Positions 10,768-20,697 of a stretch of DNA of 64,000 nt are shown piece after piece. The stretch spans positions 186,001-250,000 of the forward strand of contig JAJTUQ010000008.1 of the NCBI GenBank assembly GCA_021399445.1. Reading direction: 5' to 3'. The notes below the pieces were generated by a model. It was not told where the DNA came from and did no database searches. It saw only the letters and a list, made by a program, of their open reading frames with translations. The position numbers and the translations under genes were made by a program. Within the stretch, counting starts at the first letter, position 1. Every line of letters starts with the position of its first letter. Source of the DNA: Xylogone sp. PMI_703 (Eukaryota > Ascomycota > Leotiomycetes).

Positions 10768-12623
10768 AAGAAGGTGTTCAAGGACATGAACAAGCATAGG
10801 ATGGAAAGTGTGCTACGTATCCGCACAATGAGACCACTAATATCAATCAGAGAAGACTGCATAGAGGTACGGAGTCTACAGCTCCGGCCTATGACTGACT
10901 AGCATATAAAGCAAGTGGTTCAGATGATATCACTTGGTTTCTGGCGGTTCAGGTAGACACTCGCGAGACCTCAACACATCTTAGGAAGTACGGATCTCCA
11001 ATCCCTCTGATAGTTAGGAATATGATTGCCTACATCAATTATACTGTACACATGTAGTTCTGTTGTAGACAATCACTCAGTTCGACTTCCATGGGCTAGA
11101 CTAGACCAGACTAGGTACACTCTTACATGATACGGCCCACGAGGTCCCTAAGATTATCGTAAGTCGTGCTAGGGTAACTAGTGTGTTTCCAATGCCTTGC
11201 AAGCCTGATCCATCCCCACTAGAGTTTGTATGACGTCCTAGATGAGACTATCGGCTCCTGGCCTGTTCTGCTTTCTAACCGCGATCAGTCAAGGTCAGCC
11301 GAAAGGAGCGACCATACACTAGCATGCCGGGACAATCTTGGTCAACGCAAAACCCCTTGAAAGTACAGTAGGAGGCGCTAGTAGGATTCTTAGGAAATGT
11401 AAAATGATTGGGCCAAAGTCGAAAACGCAAAACCGTCGTACAAGGATGATCAGCGGTGAATCGACCCGAGCAGGCATGGCAGTGTAAGCCAGTAGTGTGT
11501 ACGCCGTGCGAAACGCTCGGGCCACACGCTAGAGGCTGTACTGCATAACCGCCAAGAGAAATCCTTACAGGGGTATTTTTTGGTGTATACCGTATTTTCT
11601 ACGCCAAATACTGCAGTATTACGGCTACACGGCAGTATTTACAGCCGTAATCGTATAGCTTTTTTTGATGACTAATCATACAGTCCGTATTTTCTTCTAA
11701 AACTTGTACTACTGGCTACACTGACGCATGGTGCTATGCACTAGTAAGCTTCGTAGAAAGATGTTTGGCGAACACGTAACATCATTCGATGCAGGCTGTG
11801 TTGCGATTCTGAGGTTTATCGGGAGTGTGAAAGCGCCGGTGAAACAACTAGGCATGCGTATTACAGCCGATTCCAAAGCTGTGACTCACTCGTCGTACAC
11901 TGTAGTTGTATGTTGAGAGAGTAACTCAATTTCTTTCGTACCCTACATGACGTTGGTTATGCATGAGCATCTGTAATTACTTAATCACCTCCCTGACCTG
12001 ATCGGACTGCTTTTTCAGTCACAGGAGAGCCATGTGACAAACATGCAAACAGATGGGAAGATGCGCTGACTTGGCACGTATTTCAGCCAAGGCTACAGGT
12101 AAGATGTTACGGATAAGGTTTCGAAGCCCATATAGATCTCTATTACAGTGCCTCTTATCTCTACTCGTGCGGAGAGCAAGACCAAACAGACATTGACCTC
12201 GACACAATATCTTAGTCCTTTATACGACTTTGTGCCTAGCATTGTACGGATGTAGTTGATTTTAAGTTAAACTCCCCGCTGCATGCAACGAAGATCTGGT
12301 GCGGGGTGGCGAGCCATATACAGCCTGTTACTGGCTGTTCGGTGGTTGTGTGGCTGCATAAGCCTCGTGGGACGGAGTGTGGGGTGGTTCGCTGAGCCAA
12401 TAGAGACCCGCAGTAAATTATCCCTGCTCGGTTCAAGAGAATCTCAAATTTATGGCCTAATAAGCTAGCCATATTTGAATCTCACCACTTCGGCAAATAA
12501 CCCTGTATATAGTATAGCTGTCAACCACCAATACTACCGTATGGAATTGTTATTATGCCATAGTACAGTACTGGTTTCCTGTTGTTTGTTGTTTCCCACA
12601 TATCGCGCGTCAGCTAATCAATT
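10768..12623. other. Spacer with AT-rich palindromic patch
   Basis: No gene is supported. Between about 11565 and 11723 is an AT-rich stretch with palindromic CAGTATTACGG-type motifs that resembles the ends of the hAT element at 14642-17887 and stops in TACACTG. No matching target duplication was found, so it is at most a degraded terminal fragment or miniature relative of that family. Confidence 0.35.
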
Positions 12624-14038
12624 ATGGCTCTTCAAGAACGATCAGCCAATATCCAATGGCCACAACGCGCCAAACAAGGCCCTAAAATCAAGTCATTAGA
12701 GAAGCGCACTCATACACCTAAAATCAAGCCAATCACTTCAGCACGTTGATCTTACACCAGGGAACGCAAAATTGAGGTTCTGAAGTTCCCCCTTTATCAA
12801 AAGGTTGTTGTTACGCGTTCTGCAGTATACCAACAGCCTAGACCTCAAGTTGGTATGCCAGTAGAGCTAGAGCCAATAGATCCATTCAGTTCAATCAAAT
12901 ACTGATCAGCCACCTTTGAGGAAGCCTCTGAATTCTGGAAGATCTCATGTAGCACAATCAGGAAGTGGTGGTTACAAAAAGTGAAGATTTTAGCTGGTAA
13001 GACATCTATTTACTCGCCTCATTGGCCAGAGTTGGAAAAGGGGTTATATGAGCGAATTTTGACTTGTCGGGGGGCTAGCCAAGTGGTTACAGTTGGATGG
13101 ATACGTCGTATAGCTAGAGTTATATTCAAAAAGCAAAATCCTGAATGTAAGACGTTATTTACGTTCTCCCAACGGTGGTTTTGTGGGTTCCCGAAGCGAT
13201 ATAATATCTCTAGACGTCGAATTACAAAGCAAGCTGCCAAACTTCCTTCAGAATATATTACATACACTAATAGCTTCCTTCAGTTTATTAGAAGAAACTC
13301 TCAACTGGCAAAAGCGATTAATCCTGAAAATCGACAACCTTCTCCATTCTTTGATACTATACTCAACTTTTCACCAAAGCGACGCTTTCCTAAAGCTAAG
13401 ATATTGAATATGGATGAGACTCCTGTTCCTTTTGAGCACCTTGATGGGTATTCATATGATATCACAGGCTCTAGAACTGTTTCAGTGCATACAGATCGAA
13501 GCGGGTGGAATAAACGTCAGGCAACATTGATATTATATATCTTTGCAGATGAGATTCAGCGAATCAAGCCAAAGATCATATTCTATGGTACTGCAGTGCC
13601 TTCAGGGCAAATATACGCAAAAGAGAACCACTTGTATCACCCTGGAGTTACAGTTGAATTTAAACTTACAGCGTATAACAATGAGGAATTGTTTATGCAA
13701 TGGATTGAAGAATTCATTCTTACAGCTAATCAAAACGATACATTGTTAGTTATGGATATGGCTACATCTCATAAGACAGATCTTATTCTCAATCGCCTCA
13801 AATCAGCTAATATTACTACAGCTCTTATTCCTCCTGGTTGTATAGGCTTATTACACCACTCGATACGGCTGTAAATGGGCCATTCAAACAATGGCTCAGA
13901 GAAGAGAGTGATCAATATATGGAATCCAGCGTGGTCGATGATAATATCCTGCTTGTTACGGACATGACCTCACAGACTAATTGGTGTAGGCCTGAGGCTC
14001 GGTACATCAGGATTGTACATAGAGAACCTAGCTATTAG
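12624..14038 (+). pseudogene. Pogo/CENP-B-type (DDE_1) transposase, broken
   Basis: Transposase of the pogo/CENP-B-related DDE superfamily common in fungi. From the ATG at 12624 one frame runs through a basic head, a helix-turn-helix block (ASEFWKISCSTIRKWW), a CENP-B-type DNA-binding segment, and the catalytic core with LNMDETPVPFE (first Asp), LLVMDMATSHK (second Asp) and the block around LIPPGC. The frame is interrupted by TGA near 12750 and at 12903-12905, and it shifts by one base near 13855, after which TPLDTAVNGPFKQWLRE continues the family motif. Both TGA codons could derive from CGA. The copy is inactive. Its terminal repeats were not located. Confidence 0.85.
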
Positions 14039-14641
14039 TGGTCACGTGACTAGTATGCACGTCTACGAGGTCTACTGGTCTACCTGGTAGAGCCTGTAGA
14101 GGCATAGAGCAGATGCATACACAACTGAATATCTTCTATATAAGCACACTGTAGGAACGACGAGAGTAGACTCCTCGTGTTCAACCTAAATACATTACTT
14201 AGCCATAACTTGGTACAACCCATTGTTTCTATCTGTGCAATTCTTGGACATCTACCCTACCCTGCTATTCAGTGAACTGAATAGGACAGTTTTGTAACAT
14301 TAAATAAGGAATTTTGTACTTAGATTCAAAATGGTTAAAATATCTTTGATAAGTATTATAATAAATTAGATAATTTGCTTTTTTATGCTATAGTACTTAT
14401 CCTTCATCTAGCTTATTATAGAAGATACATTCAAGCAAACTAAAGAAAAGTTAGCAAAAGCTTATACTATAAAGGTTAAGTAGCTATAAGAAGAATATCA
14501 AGAAAAGGCTCTTCTTTATATAGTCATGCTACTACACAAAAAGATTTCTTCTCAAGAACTCGATAACTTTGATCAAATTGCTCAAGATTTAAGTAACGTA
14601 ATTCCCGCTCGGTCGGACCACCCGGTCGGTCGAGCCACTTT
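14039..14641. other. AT-rich transposon debris
   Basis: Very AT-rich towards the right end, with a degraded helix-like frame (around 14430-14600) and no intact gene. At 14597-14641 it carries a short stretch starting ATTCCCGCTCGGTCGG that matches the terminal repeat of the element at 42730-43146. The hAT at 14642 begins directly after it. Confidence 0.45.
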
Positions 14642-17600
14642 CAGTGTGTCCAAAAGTATGCGGTATATTTTTACCACCGCGGTAATACTTTATAATACCT
14701 TTTAATACAATACCATGACCCATAAAATATACGATCGCAAAATTAATACTTACTATTTAATACCGCAGTATTAAAAGGTATTACCGATATTTACTGTTTA
14801 TACTTTTTAAGTGGGGTAATATAAAAATGGGGCTTAAAAGCTTAATTTCTGGGAATATCTTCAATAATACTATATTATCATAACTGCTTTTTTAGTTAAC
14901 TTGCTTCCAAAATGATATTTTGTTTGATTATTAACAAGTTATAGTGAAAATAGACTTCAGAGATAGTCCTACCTATTCTACACGTAATCCTGCACGTGAT
15001 TTTATTTTAATCACATTTTCTACTATGTTATTCTAAATCGCCCACTTTTTGATTCCGTAACGCGTTCGTGAAAAACACTCTAATTCTAGATCACTTACAC
15101 AATATAGAAAGATTAATCCTAATTCAATTAAATCGCTAATTTCAGTTACTTACTGGTCCAGATCACTGATCCTGGATATTTACTTCTATATAGTCTATCC
15201 TCGATATCACTGTCTTATATGACTCGGCTATATCATTCTTTGTCAGCTATACTACTTCATTTACCCTGCTCCTTATTCTTATTATGTATTGGTCCTAGCC
15301 ATGGCTTATTTAACCCTTGATCCCTTCTCATTTGCTGACTTTGATTCTCCGTCTCTTGAACGAGGTAGGTAATGGTTAAAGAAACTATTAATTAATAGAT
15401 CCTTATAAACATATAGGATCCGATCCTATCTATTTCGACGCGACCCCTGAATGCGAGTCCTCCCCTAACTCTCAGTCATCCCTTGACTCTGAATCTACTT
15501 CTAAGTCTGAACGCCACCGACCTCGAACATGCTGGGTCTTTAAACATATGCCAGATTTAGACACGGAGGCTCTATACTATCACCCCACAACAGGAAAGCT
15601 GGAATGGAGATGTAAATACTGTCCAAAGAGATATACATTAAATGGCGGTACAGCTATTATGAAGCAACACCTAAAATCGGCCCATGGGTTATCAGAAAAC
15701 TCACCTCGTGAAGACCGTATAATAAAACGCCAGCAGACAATTGAAGAGGCTATTACGTTTGGAGAAAATTACCCTCGAAAAAGACAGCGTATTACCTTAG
15801 ATAATAGTAGGTATTTTACCTTTCTACTACCCTATACTAATTCTATTATAGCAAATGAACAATGTTCAACAACTATCTGTGCCAGGACTCTAGAGCAATT
15901 ATATATCAATTTCCAAATATCCTGTAACCAGCCCTTTGGCCTGATTCATGCAGCCTCATTCAGGAGCCTTATACGATATATCAACCCAGAAGCAGATAAC
16001 CTACTACCAGAGTCGCCCTCTACAGCCAAAGCCCTTATCATAGATCAGTTCACTATCGAAAGAGAAGCTATGCGACAGCAACTCCAGACTTCTCAGTCGT
16101 GTATCCACCTATCTCTGGATTCCTGGACCTCGGGTAATCATCTCCCTATCCTAGGTGTTATTGGACACACAATAGTCGGCGGTCAATTACAGGAATATGT
16201 CCTTGCATTACGAGAAATTCAAGGACGTCATACAGGAGAGAATCTAGCTCCTATAGTCCTAGATATCCTACAGGACTATGGCATAACCCATAAGCTAGGG
16301 TATATCCAAATGGATAACGCAACAAATAATGATACTCTAATGGCTGCTTTAAGTTCTGGTACGCATTTCCCTAATAGAACCTTGATTACCAGTTATAATA
16401 GCCATTTAATACTAATCTTTAAACTAACTAGCACTTCCCTATGATTATAATACTACTGAACATCGAATACGCTGCCTTGGCCATATCATTAACCTTGTAG
16501 TTCAGGACTTTCTTTGTGTTAAGGATATTGAACTAGCTGAAGGAGCCTCCCTTAATGAGATTAATACCAACCAACGCTTTGGAGCCCTTGGAAAGCTCCA
16601 TAATTTAGCTGTTACATTTGCCAGGGATCCTCAGAAACTCCAGCGATTTAAGGCTATTAGTAATGGCCTCACATTGCCATGCGATAATTCAACCCGGTGG
16701 AATTCCTGGCATAAGCTAATCCAACGTGCTATAAAACTCCAGAGTTATATCGAGAGATATTATAACTCGTGGGATAAGGACAGTATAAATTACTTGACTC
16801 AGGACAACTGGATATTACTAGGACAAGTATTACACCATCTAAGATCTTCTCTTAAAGCTCGACTAATAATAATATATAGTATAATGAGCTACTTACTAAT
16901 ATTGATAATACCTTGATGGCTACTCAATCTTCTGCCACAACTCTTGAGAACTGCCTACCTGCGATGGACTACCTTCTTAGTCTATTTGAAGAGGCTAAAA
17001 CTAGGTATAAGGACGATCCGTTTATGGCATCTAGAGTTAATTCAGCGTGGTCAAAGCTGGATAAATACTATTCTAAAACCAACGATTCTTCAGCCTACAT
17101 AGCAGCTCTTGTTCTCGACCCTTGTATGAAATGGGAGTATATAAACTCAACCTGGGAGCCAGAATGGATCCCGGATGCTAAGACCATGGTTGTACAACTA
17201 TGGAAGAAGTATCGCTCTACCGGTGACCATGATCTAACTAGCGATCTAACAAGTGATCTAACAAGTACTCTTAGTGGTGATCATAGCAGTGATACTACTA
17301 ATCAGCAACTACCAAATACATTTACTACCTGGAAGCAGCAAAAATCAGGTAGGAGGGCTGATCATATTGATGAGTATTTCCGGTATATTCGAGAGTCTCC
17401 AATCCCTCATGATCATATAAAAGGGGGCAAGGGTGCGTGCTCCTGGTGGCTTGAGGAGCGCCAGCAACGATTATATCCAAATCTATCCAAAATGGCTCTT
17501 GATATACTTACAATTCCTGCTATGTCGGCTGCACCTGAGCGCCTATTTTCCTCGGCAAATATCACTATTTCAGATCGCCGCAACCGTCTGCAGAGCGATA

Positions 17601-17887
17601 CTACAGAAGCAATTGAATGCCTTAAGTCATGGAGAAAAATACAGACTGTAAGAGTGGAGTCAAGTATAGGATCAGAAGAGATAGAGTCAGGATGTTAGAT
17701 TAAAGTTTGATCAGGTGACTATGTAGAGGTTAAAAGGTATATACTGTATACTTTATAATACCGTTGTAATACGGTTTATTGTAAAGTATTAGATCTGGAA
17801 TTTTATACGGCATAAAGGAATACGGTAGTAGTATTTTTGGGCTAGAATACTGCAGTAATTACGGAAGTAATACTTTTGGATACACTG
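14642..17887 (+). mobile_element. hAT DNA transposon with open transposase, 3.2 kb
   Basis: The terminal inverted repeats CAGTGTGTCCAAAAGTAT at 14642-14659 and the complement of 17870-17887 match 17 of 18 bases and have the CAGTG ends of hAT elements. AT-rich sub-terminal regions with GTATTACGG/CCGTAATAC-type motifs lie inside both ends. The element encloses a transposase gene in the plus direction that is open after splicing. The 8 bases outside the two ends (GCCACTTT and GCTAGAAG) do not match, so one flank was rearranged or the copy arose by recombination between two elements. Confidence 0.85.
15301..17698 (+). CDS. hAT transposase, four exons, apparently intact
   Basis: Reads as 739 residues from exons 15301-15364, 15417-16358, 16432-16826 and 16880-17698; every junction keeps frame. 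Introns are 52, 73 and 53 bp, with donors GTAGGT, GTACGC and GTATTA, and the second has a CTAAC branch site next to its acceptor. The N-terminal BED zinc finger uses Cys87, Cys90, His106 and His111 (CKYC ... HLKSAH). The catalytic core shows LSLDSWTSGNHLP and IQMDNATNND, followed by RIRCLGHIINLVVQ. The C-terminal dimerisation domain has AMSAAPERLFSSANITISDR and CLKSW. A small in-frame minisatellite (DLTSDLTSDLTS, near 17230-17265) sits in the linker. The type resembles the fungal Restless/Tfo1 hAT group. The two 3' introns are inferred from frame and motif continuity. Confidence 0.85.
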
Positions 17888-17940
17888 GCTAGAAGCAGTT
17901 ATCAGCACCATTTGACGTATCAATCATGGCGTGCTTATTT

Positions 17941-18680
17941 TCAACCTACGATCACCTCATTCCCATCCTCGTCTTCCCATAGAAGAAGCTGTGCGTACAT
18001 TTGCGAGACCTCATTAGTTGTGCCGAGGCCGAGTGCCCCGTCTCCTTTGCCATATAATGGAGTAATGTGGTTACGGAAAGATTGCACGTCATCTTCAGCA
18101 TCTACGCCGTAGATGTAGCCATAATCTCCGAGATCATCCTCGGTCCATTCACTCTGCTCAGCCGCCGGATTTTGCATCAGACACCAGAGCACTGTTTGCA
18201 GGGCAGGTCAGGAATGGCATTATAAACTTCTCACACTCCACGTCGGGCATTTTCGAGACTAAAGAAGTCGCCGAAGCACGGTCTTTAATCTTTACCTTCA
18301 TAATATAGCATGGAGTAATGGACGCAGTCTACTTACTGAGGACAAATCAGTAGCTACAAGGGCATGCGGCCTTAGTGAGCTCACCTGTTTCCAGTGTTTA
18401 GTCTCTCGCTCCAACTTGGAGAGTCTGTGTCACCACCTAATATGCCTGGGTATGTCTGCCTGGGAATAAGAATCCCCGATCCGTTCGAATTTCGATCCTT
18501 CAACCGGGCTCCAAGGCCAGCGCTGGATAATCCATCGCTCCTGTGGGAAACCTGGACATGTCCGGCGAAGAAGAGAAATACGATCGACACAGCGACAGAA
18601 ATAAAATGCGAGCGAGAAGAGTATCGCTTGCTGCTTCTCAGAGCCGGTGCTCTGCTGGCAGAAAATCTAGATAGAGCCAT
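17941..18680 (-). CDS. Probable membrane-anchored protein, exon structure unresolved
   Basis: The 5' exon (from ATG at 18680) gives a basic Ser/Arg-rich head and a hydrophobic anchor FISVAVSIVFLFFAGHV, then a soluble stretch to about 18384, where a GTGAGC donor follows. The 3' exon gives an acidic tail LGDYGYIYGVDAEDDVQSF ending with a stop at 17941. The two parts of the 3' side, from 18305 to 18234 and from 18187 to the end, join across a 46-bp intron (GTGAGA ... CTGAC ... ACAG) to read KMPDVELLWCLMQNPAAEQS. The link between the first exon and the rest is uncertain because the candidate middle exon near 18370-18330 does not join cleanly, so a pseudogene is possible. No family is recognised. 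Confidence 0.4.
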
Positions 18681-19114
18681 TATTCGAGTATCCGTCTATC
18701 AATAAGCAACAGATGCCGACCTAGAACCTGAGCCATGCAGGCCGGAGCACCAGGCTAGGTAATAAGGAAAATCGCACACTCGAAAGCTCGAATGTGTGGA
18801 CGCTGCGAGATAAGGCTTATTCTAGAGTCTGGAGATTCGGAGCATACTCCTTCCATTTCAGGATTCGTCACTGTTGATTCCCAATCCAACAATCATCCTA
18901 CGCGCTGGGGCTCTTTTCTACAGACCAACCAATAGATACAAGCCACCCAGTAAAATAAGCCATTCCTCTACCCTCGTGAGAGGCAAGGATGCCGAAAGCC
19001 CCTATTCTCGCGGAGAGGTCATCTTAGGGAACTTCTAAATAGGACTCGCAATTAACATATATGAAGCAAGCGTTCTCGCAGTAAGGCACTCCAAATCTGG
19101 AGCCTTCATCTCTT
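18681..19114. other. Short spacer between divergent genes
   Basis: No gene is seen. It would hold the divergent upstream regions of the 18680 (minus) and 19115/19160 (plus) frames. Confidence 0.35.
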
Positions 19115-19159
19115 ATGTCGTCTTGTTCCGAGCTGTGGCGTCGTCCAAATCCTTTCAAC

Positions 19160-19609
19160 ATGACCCTCATTGGACTTCTGAGTCTCTTGCTCAGCTTCTG
19201 TTACCAATGCAATGCTGTTGCGTCGTGTCCTGCAGCATCCTCGCCGGCAGTCAGTGTTAGCCCATCTCCGACTGCGGCCCGATCAGATTTAACACCAACG
19301 CCAATCACGCCATCAAGGGGAGGAAGTAATGGAAGTTTTAACACGGTTGCATACGTCGATCCGGCAATCTGGAGCTCGGCCGACCCTACAGCTTACTGCG
19401 AGCCACCCTGCACACTGGTCCTGCCGCCCTGGAACCTTTCCACGCTCACGACCATCGAAATTGCGCCTGTGACTGAAACAACTAAGACGACGTGGTCCCA
19501 GTCTACAGATGGGCAGATAGTGTACGTGACCTTGACCACAGTGGCTGTCATTGTTCTTCCTCCGGTCACAACGTCGATCATTGACGTATCCAACGTGGTT
19601 AAGATGTAA
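19160..19609 (+). CDS. Short secreted Thr/Pro-rich protein, possibly truncated
   Basis: Open frame with in-frame ATGs at 19115 and 19160. The second is preferred because it starts a clear signal peptide (MTLIGLLSLLLSFCYQCNA). The mature part is Ser/Thr/Pro-rich, then contains YCEPPCTLVLPPWNL and a Val/Thr-rich beta stretch ending at 19609. The CEPPC..LVLPPW block recurs in larger secreted fungal proteins, where sequence continues far beyond this point, so the frame may be the N-terminal remnant of a longer gene. About 149 residues from 19160. The function is unknown. Confidence 0.55.
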   Translation: MTLIGLLSLLLSFCYQCNAVASCPAASSPAVSVSPSPTAARSDLTPTPITPSRGGSNGSFNTVAYVDPAIWSSADPTAYCEPPCTLVLPPWNLSTLTTIEIAPVTETTKTTWSQSTDGQIVYVTLTTVAVIVLPPVTTSIIDVSNVVKM

Positions 19610-20697
19610 TTAAAGCTCAAGGAGGCTATACAAAGTGGTAGAAATAAGGCGGCATTGCAAAAAGTGGTGTGCTGAGGTGGCGAGGGGTCTGTGCATTAAC
19701 AATTAATTCGGCCTGTACGCAGTACTGGCCCACCCACCTTCAAACAGGAGGGAGGAGCTGTAGCAACAAATCAAATGAGTGTTATGTTGATGTTTTTCTA
19801 TATCCCTCTATTGGTTAACGTCTCCGTAGCCATTTGTTGATTGATTAATTGTAGATCAGCGCCACCAGCCACATCGGTACAGGAGCATCAAATCCATATG
19901 ACGGCTACGTGTCATCGGATATTGATCAAGGCATAATAAGCTCAAAACAGCGCTCAATGATTATTATTTTTTCTTTACGGGCAATTCTTTCGAAGTAAAG
20001 GCTAATGTTTTCTGAAGATGTTAGACGAGTTTTCTACTTTATGACTATTATTGTTATACAGCTACTCAGGGAAACAGCAAATATACGATTAAGAAAAAAT
20101 TGTAAAGACAATAGCTAAATATATTTTAATTAAGACAAAAAAGGATTCGAATAAGAAGTTTCAGTAAAGACTTTTAACATAAAATTTGATCAAGATTAGT
20201 CTTCAATTACTCTGATACCAAATTCTCTATCTAGACGCCCTCCCTCATACACTGCCATTCACCTTACAACTCTTCACTTCCTTTGTTCCTAACTGCAACG
20301 TGTATCCACTTATAGATACTTTTCCTCTTATTTCCCAGAACATTCATTCCGAGCCCATGATGGTACTCCAATTTATGATTTAACCAGAGGGAAGTGGGAC
20401 TCAGCTGGTCGTGCTGGCTCCATCGGCTGTGCTTCGTGGCTGATACTGACTGGTCAGGCTAGTATCCATACGGCTGAAGAGATCTAATTCGGCCAACGAT
20501 AACGCTTGATCAGATAAGCAGCGTGTTGGTAGGTATATTAAGCAAAAATATTTGGGTTGATGTTTAATATTAGACTGGATCCACAATGGAAGGAAGAGAA
20601 AATCCATATAAACTCGTGCTTTCTCCCCTGATGGTACTGAATTATCCCCTTATTGATTTTCCTCATCTGTCATTATCTAACTACCATTCAAATTAGA
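19610..20697. other. AT-rich spacer
   Basis: AT-rich, with poly-purine and poly-A patches around 19970-20180. No gene or defined transposon end could be supported. Confidence 0.4.

Noticed and set aside
11565..11723. Miniature copy of the 14.6-kb hAT family
   Set aside because: Motif content is similar, but the left end does not match the family terminus and there is no 8-bp duplication; kept only as an AT-rich patch.
14039..14225. Possible solo LTR (starts near TGGTCACGTGAC and ends near CTTGGTACAACCCA)
   Set aside because: It looks LTR-like, with a TATATAA box, but no matching target duplication or second copy was found in the window, so no boundaries can be defended.
16359..16431. Frameshift in the 14.6-kb hAT transposase near 16430
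   Set aside because: A 73-bp intron with GTACGC donor, CTAAC branch site and TAG acceptor removes the shift exactly; likewise 16827-16879 explains the second apparent break.
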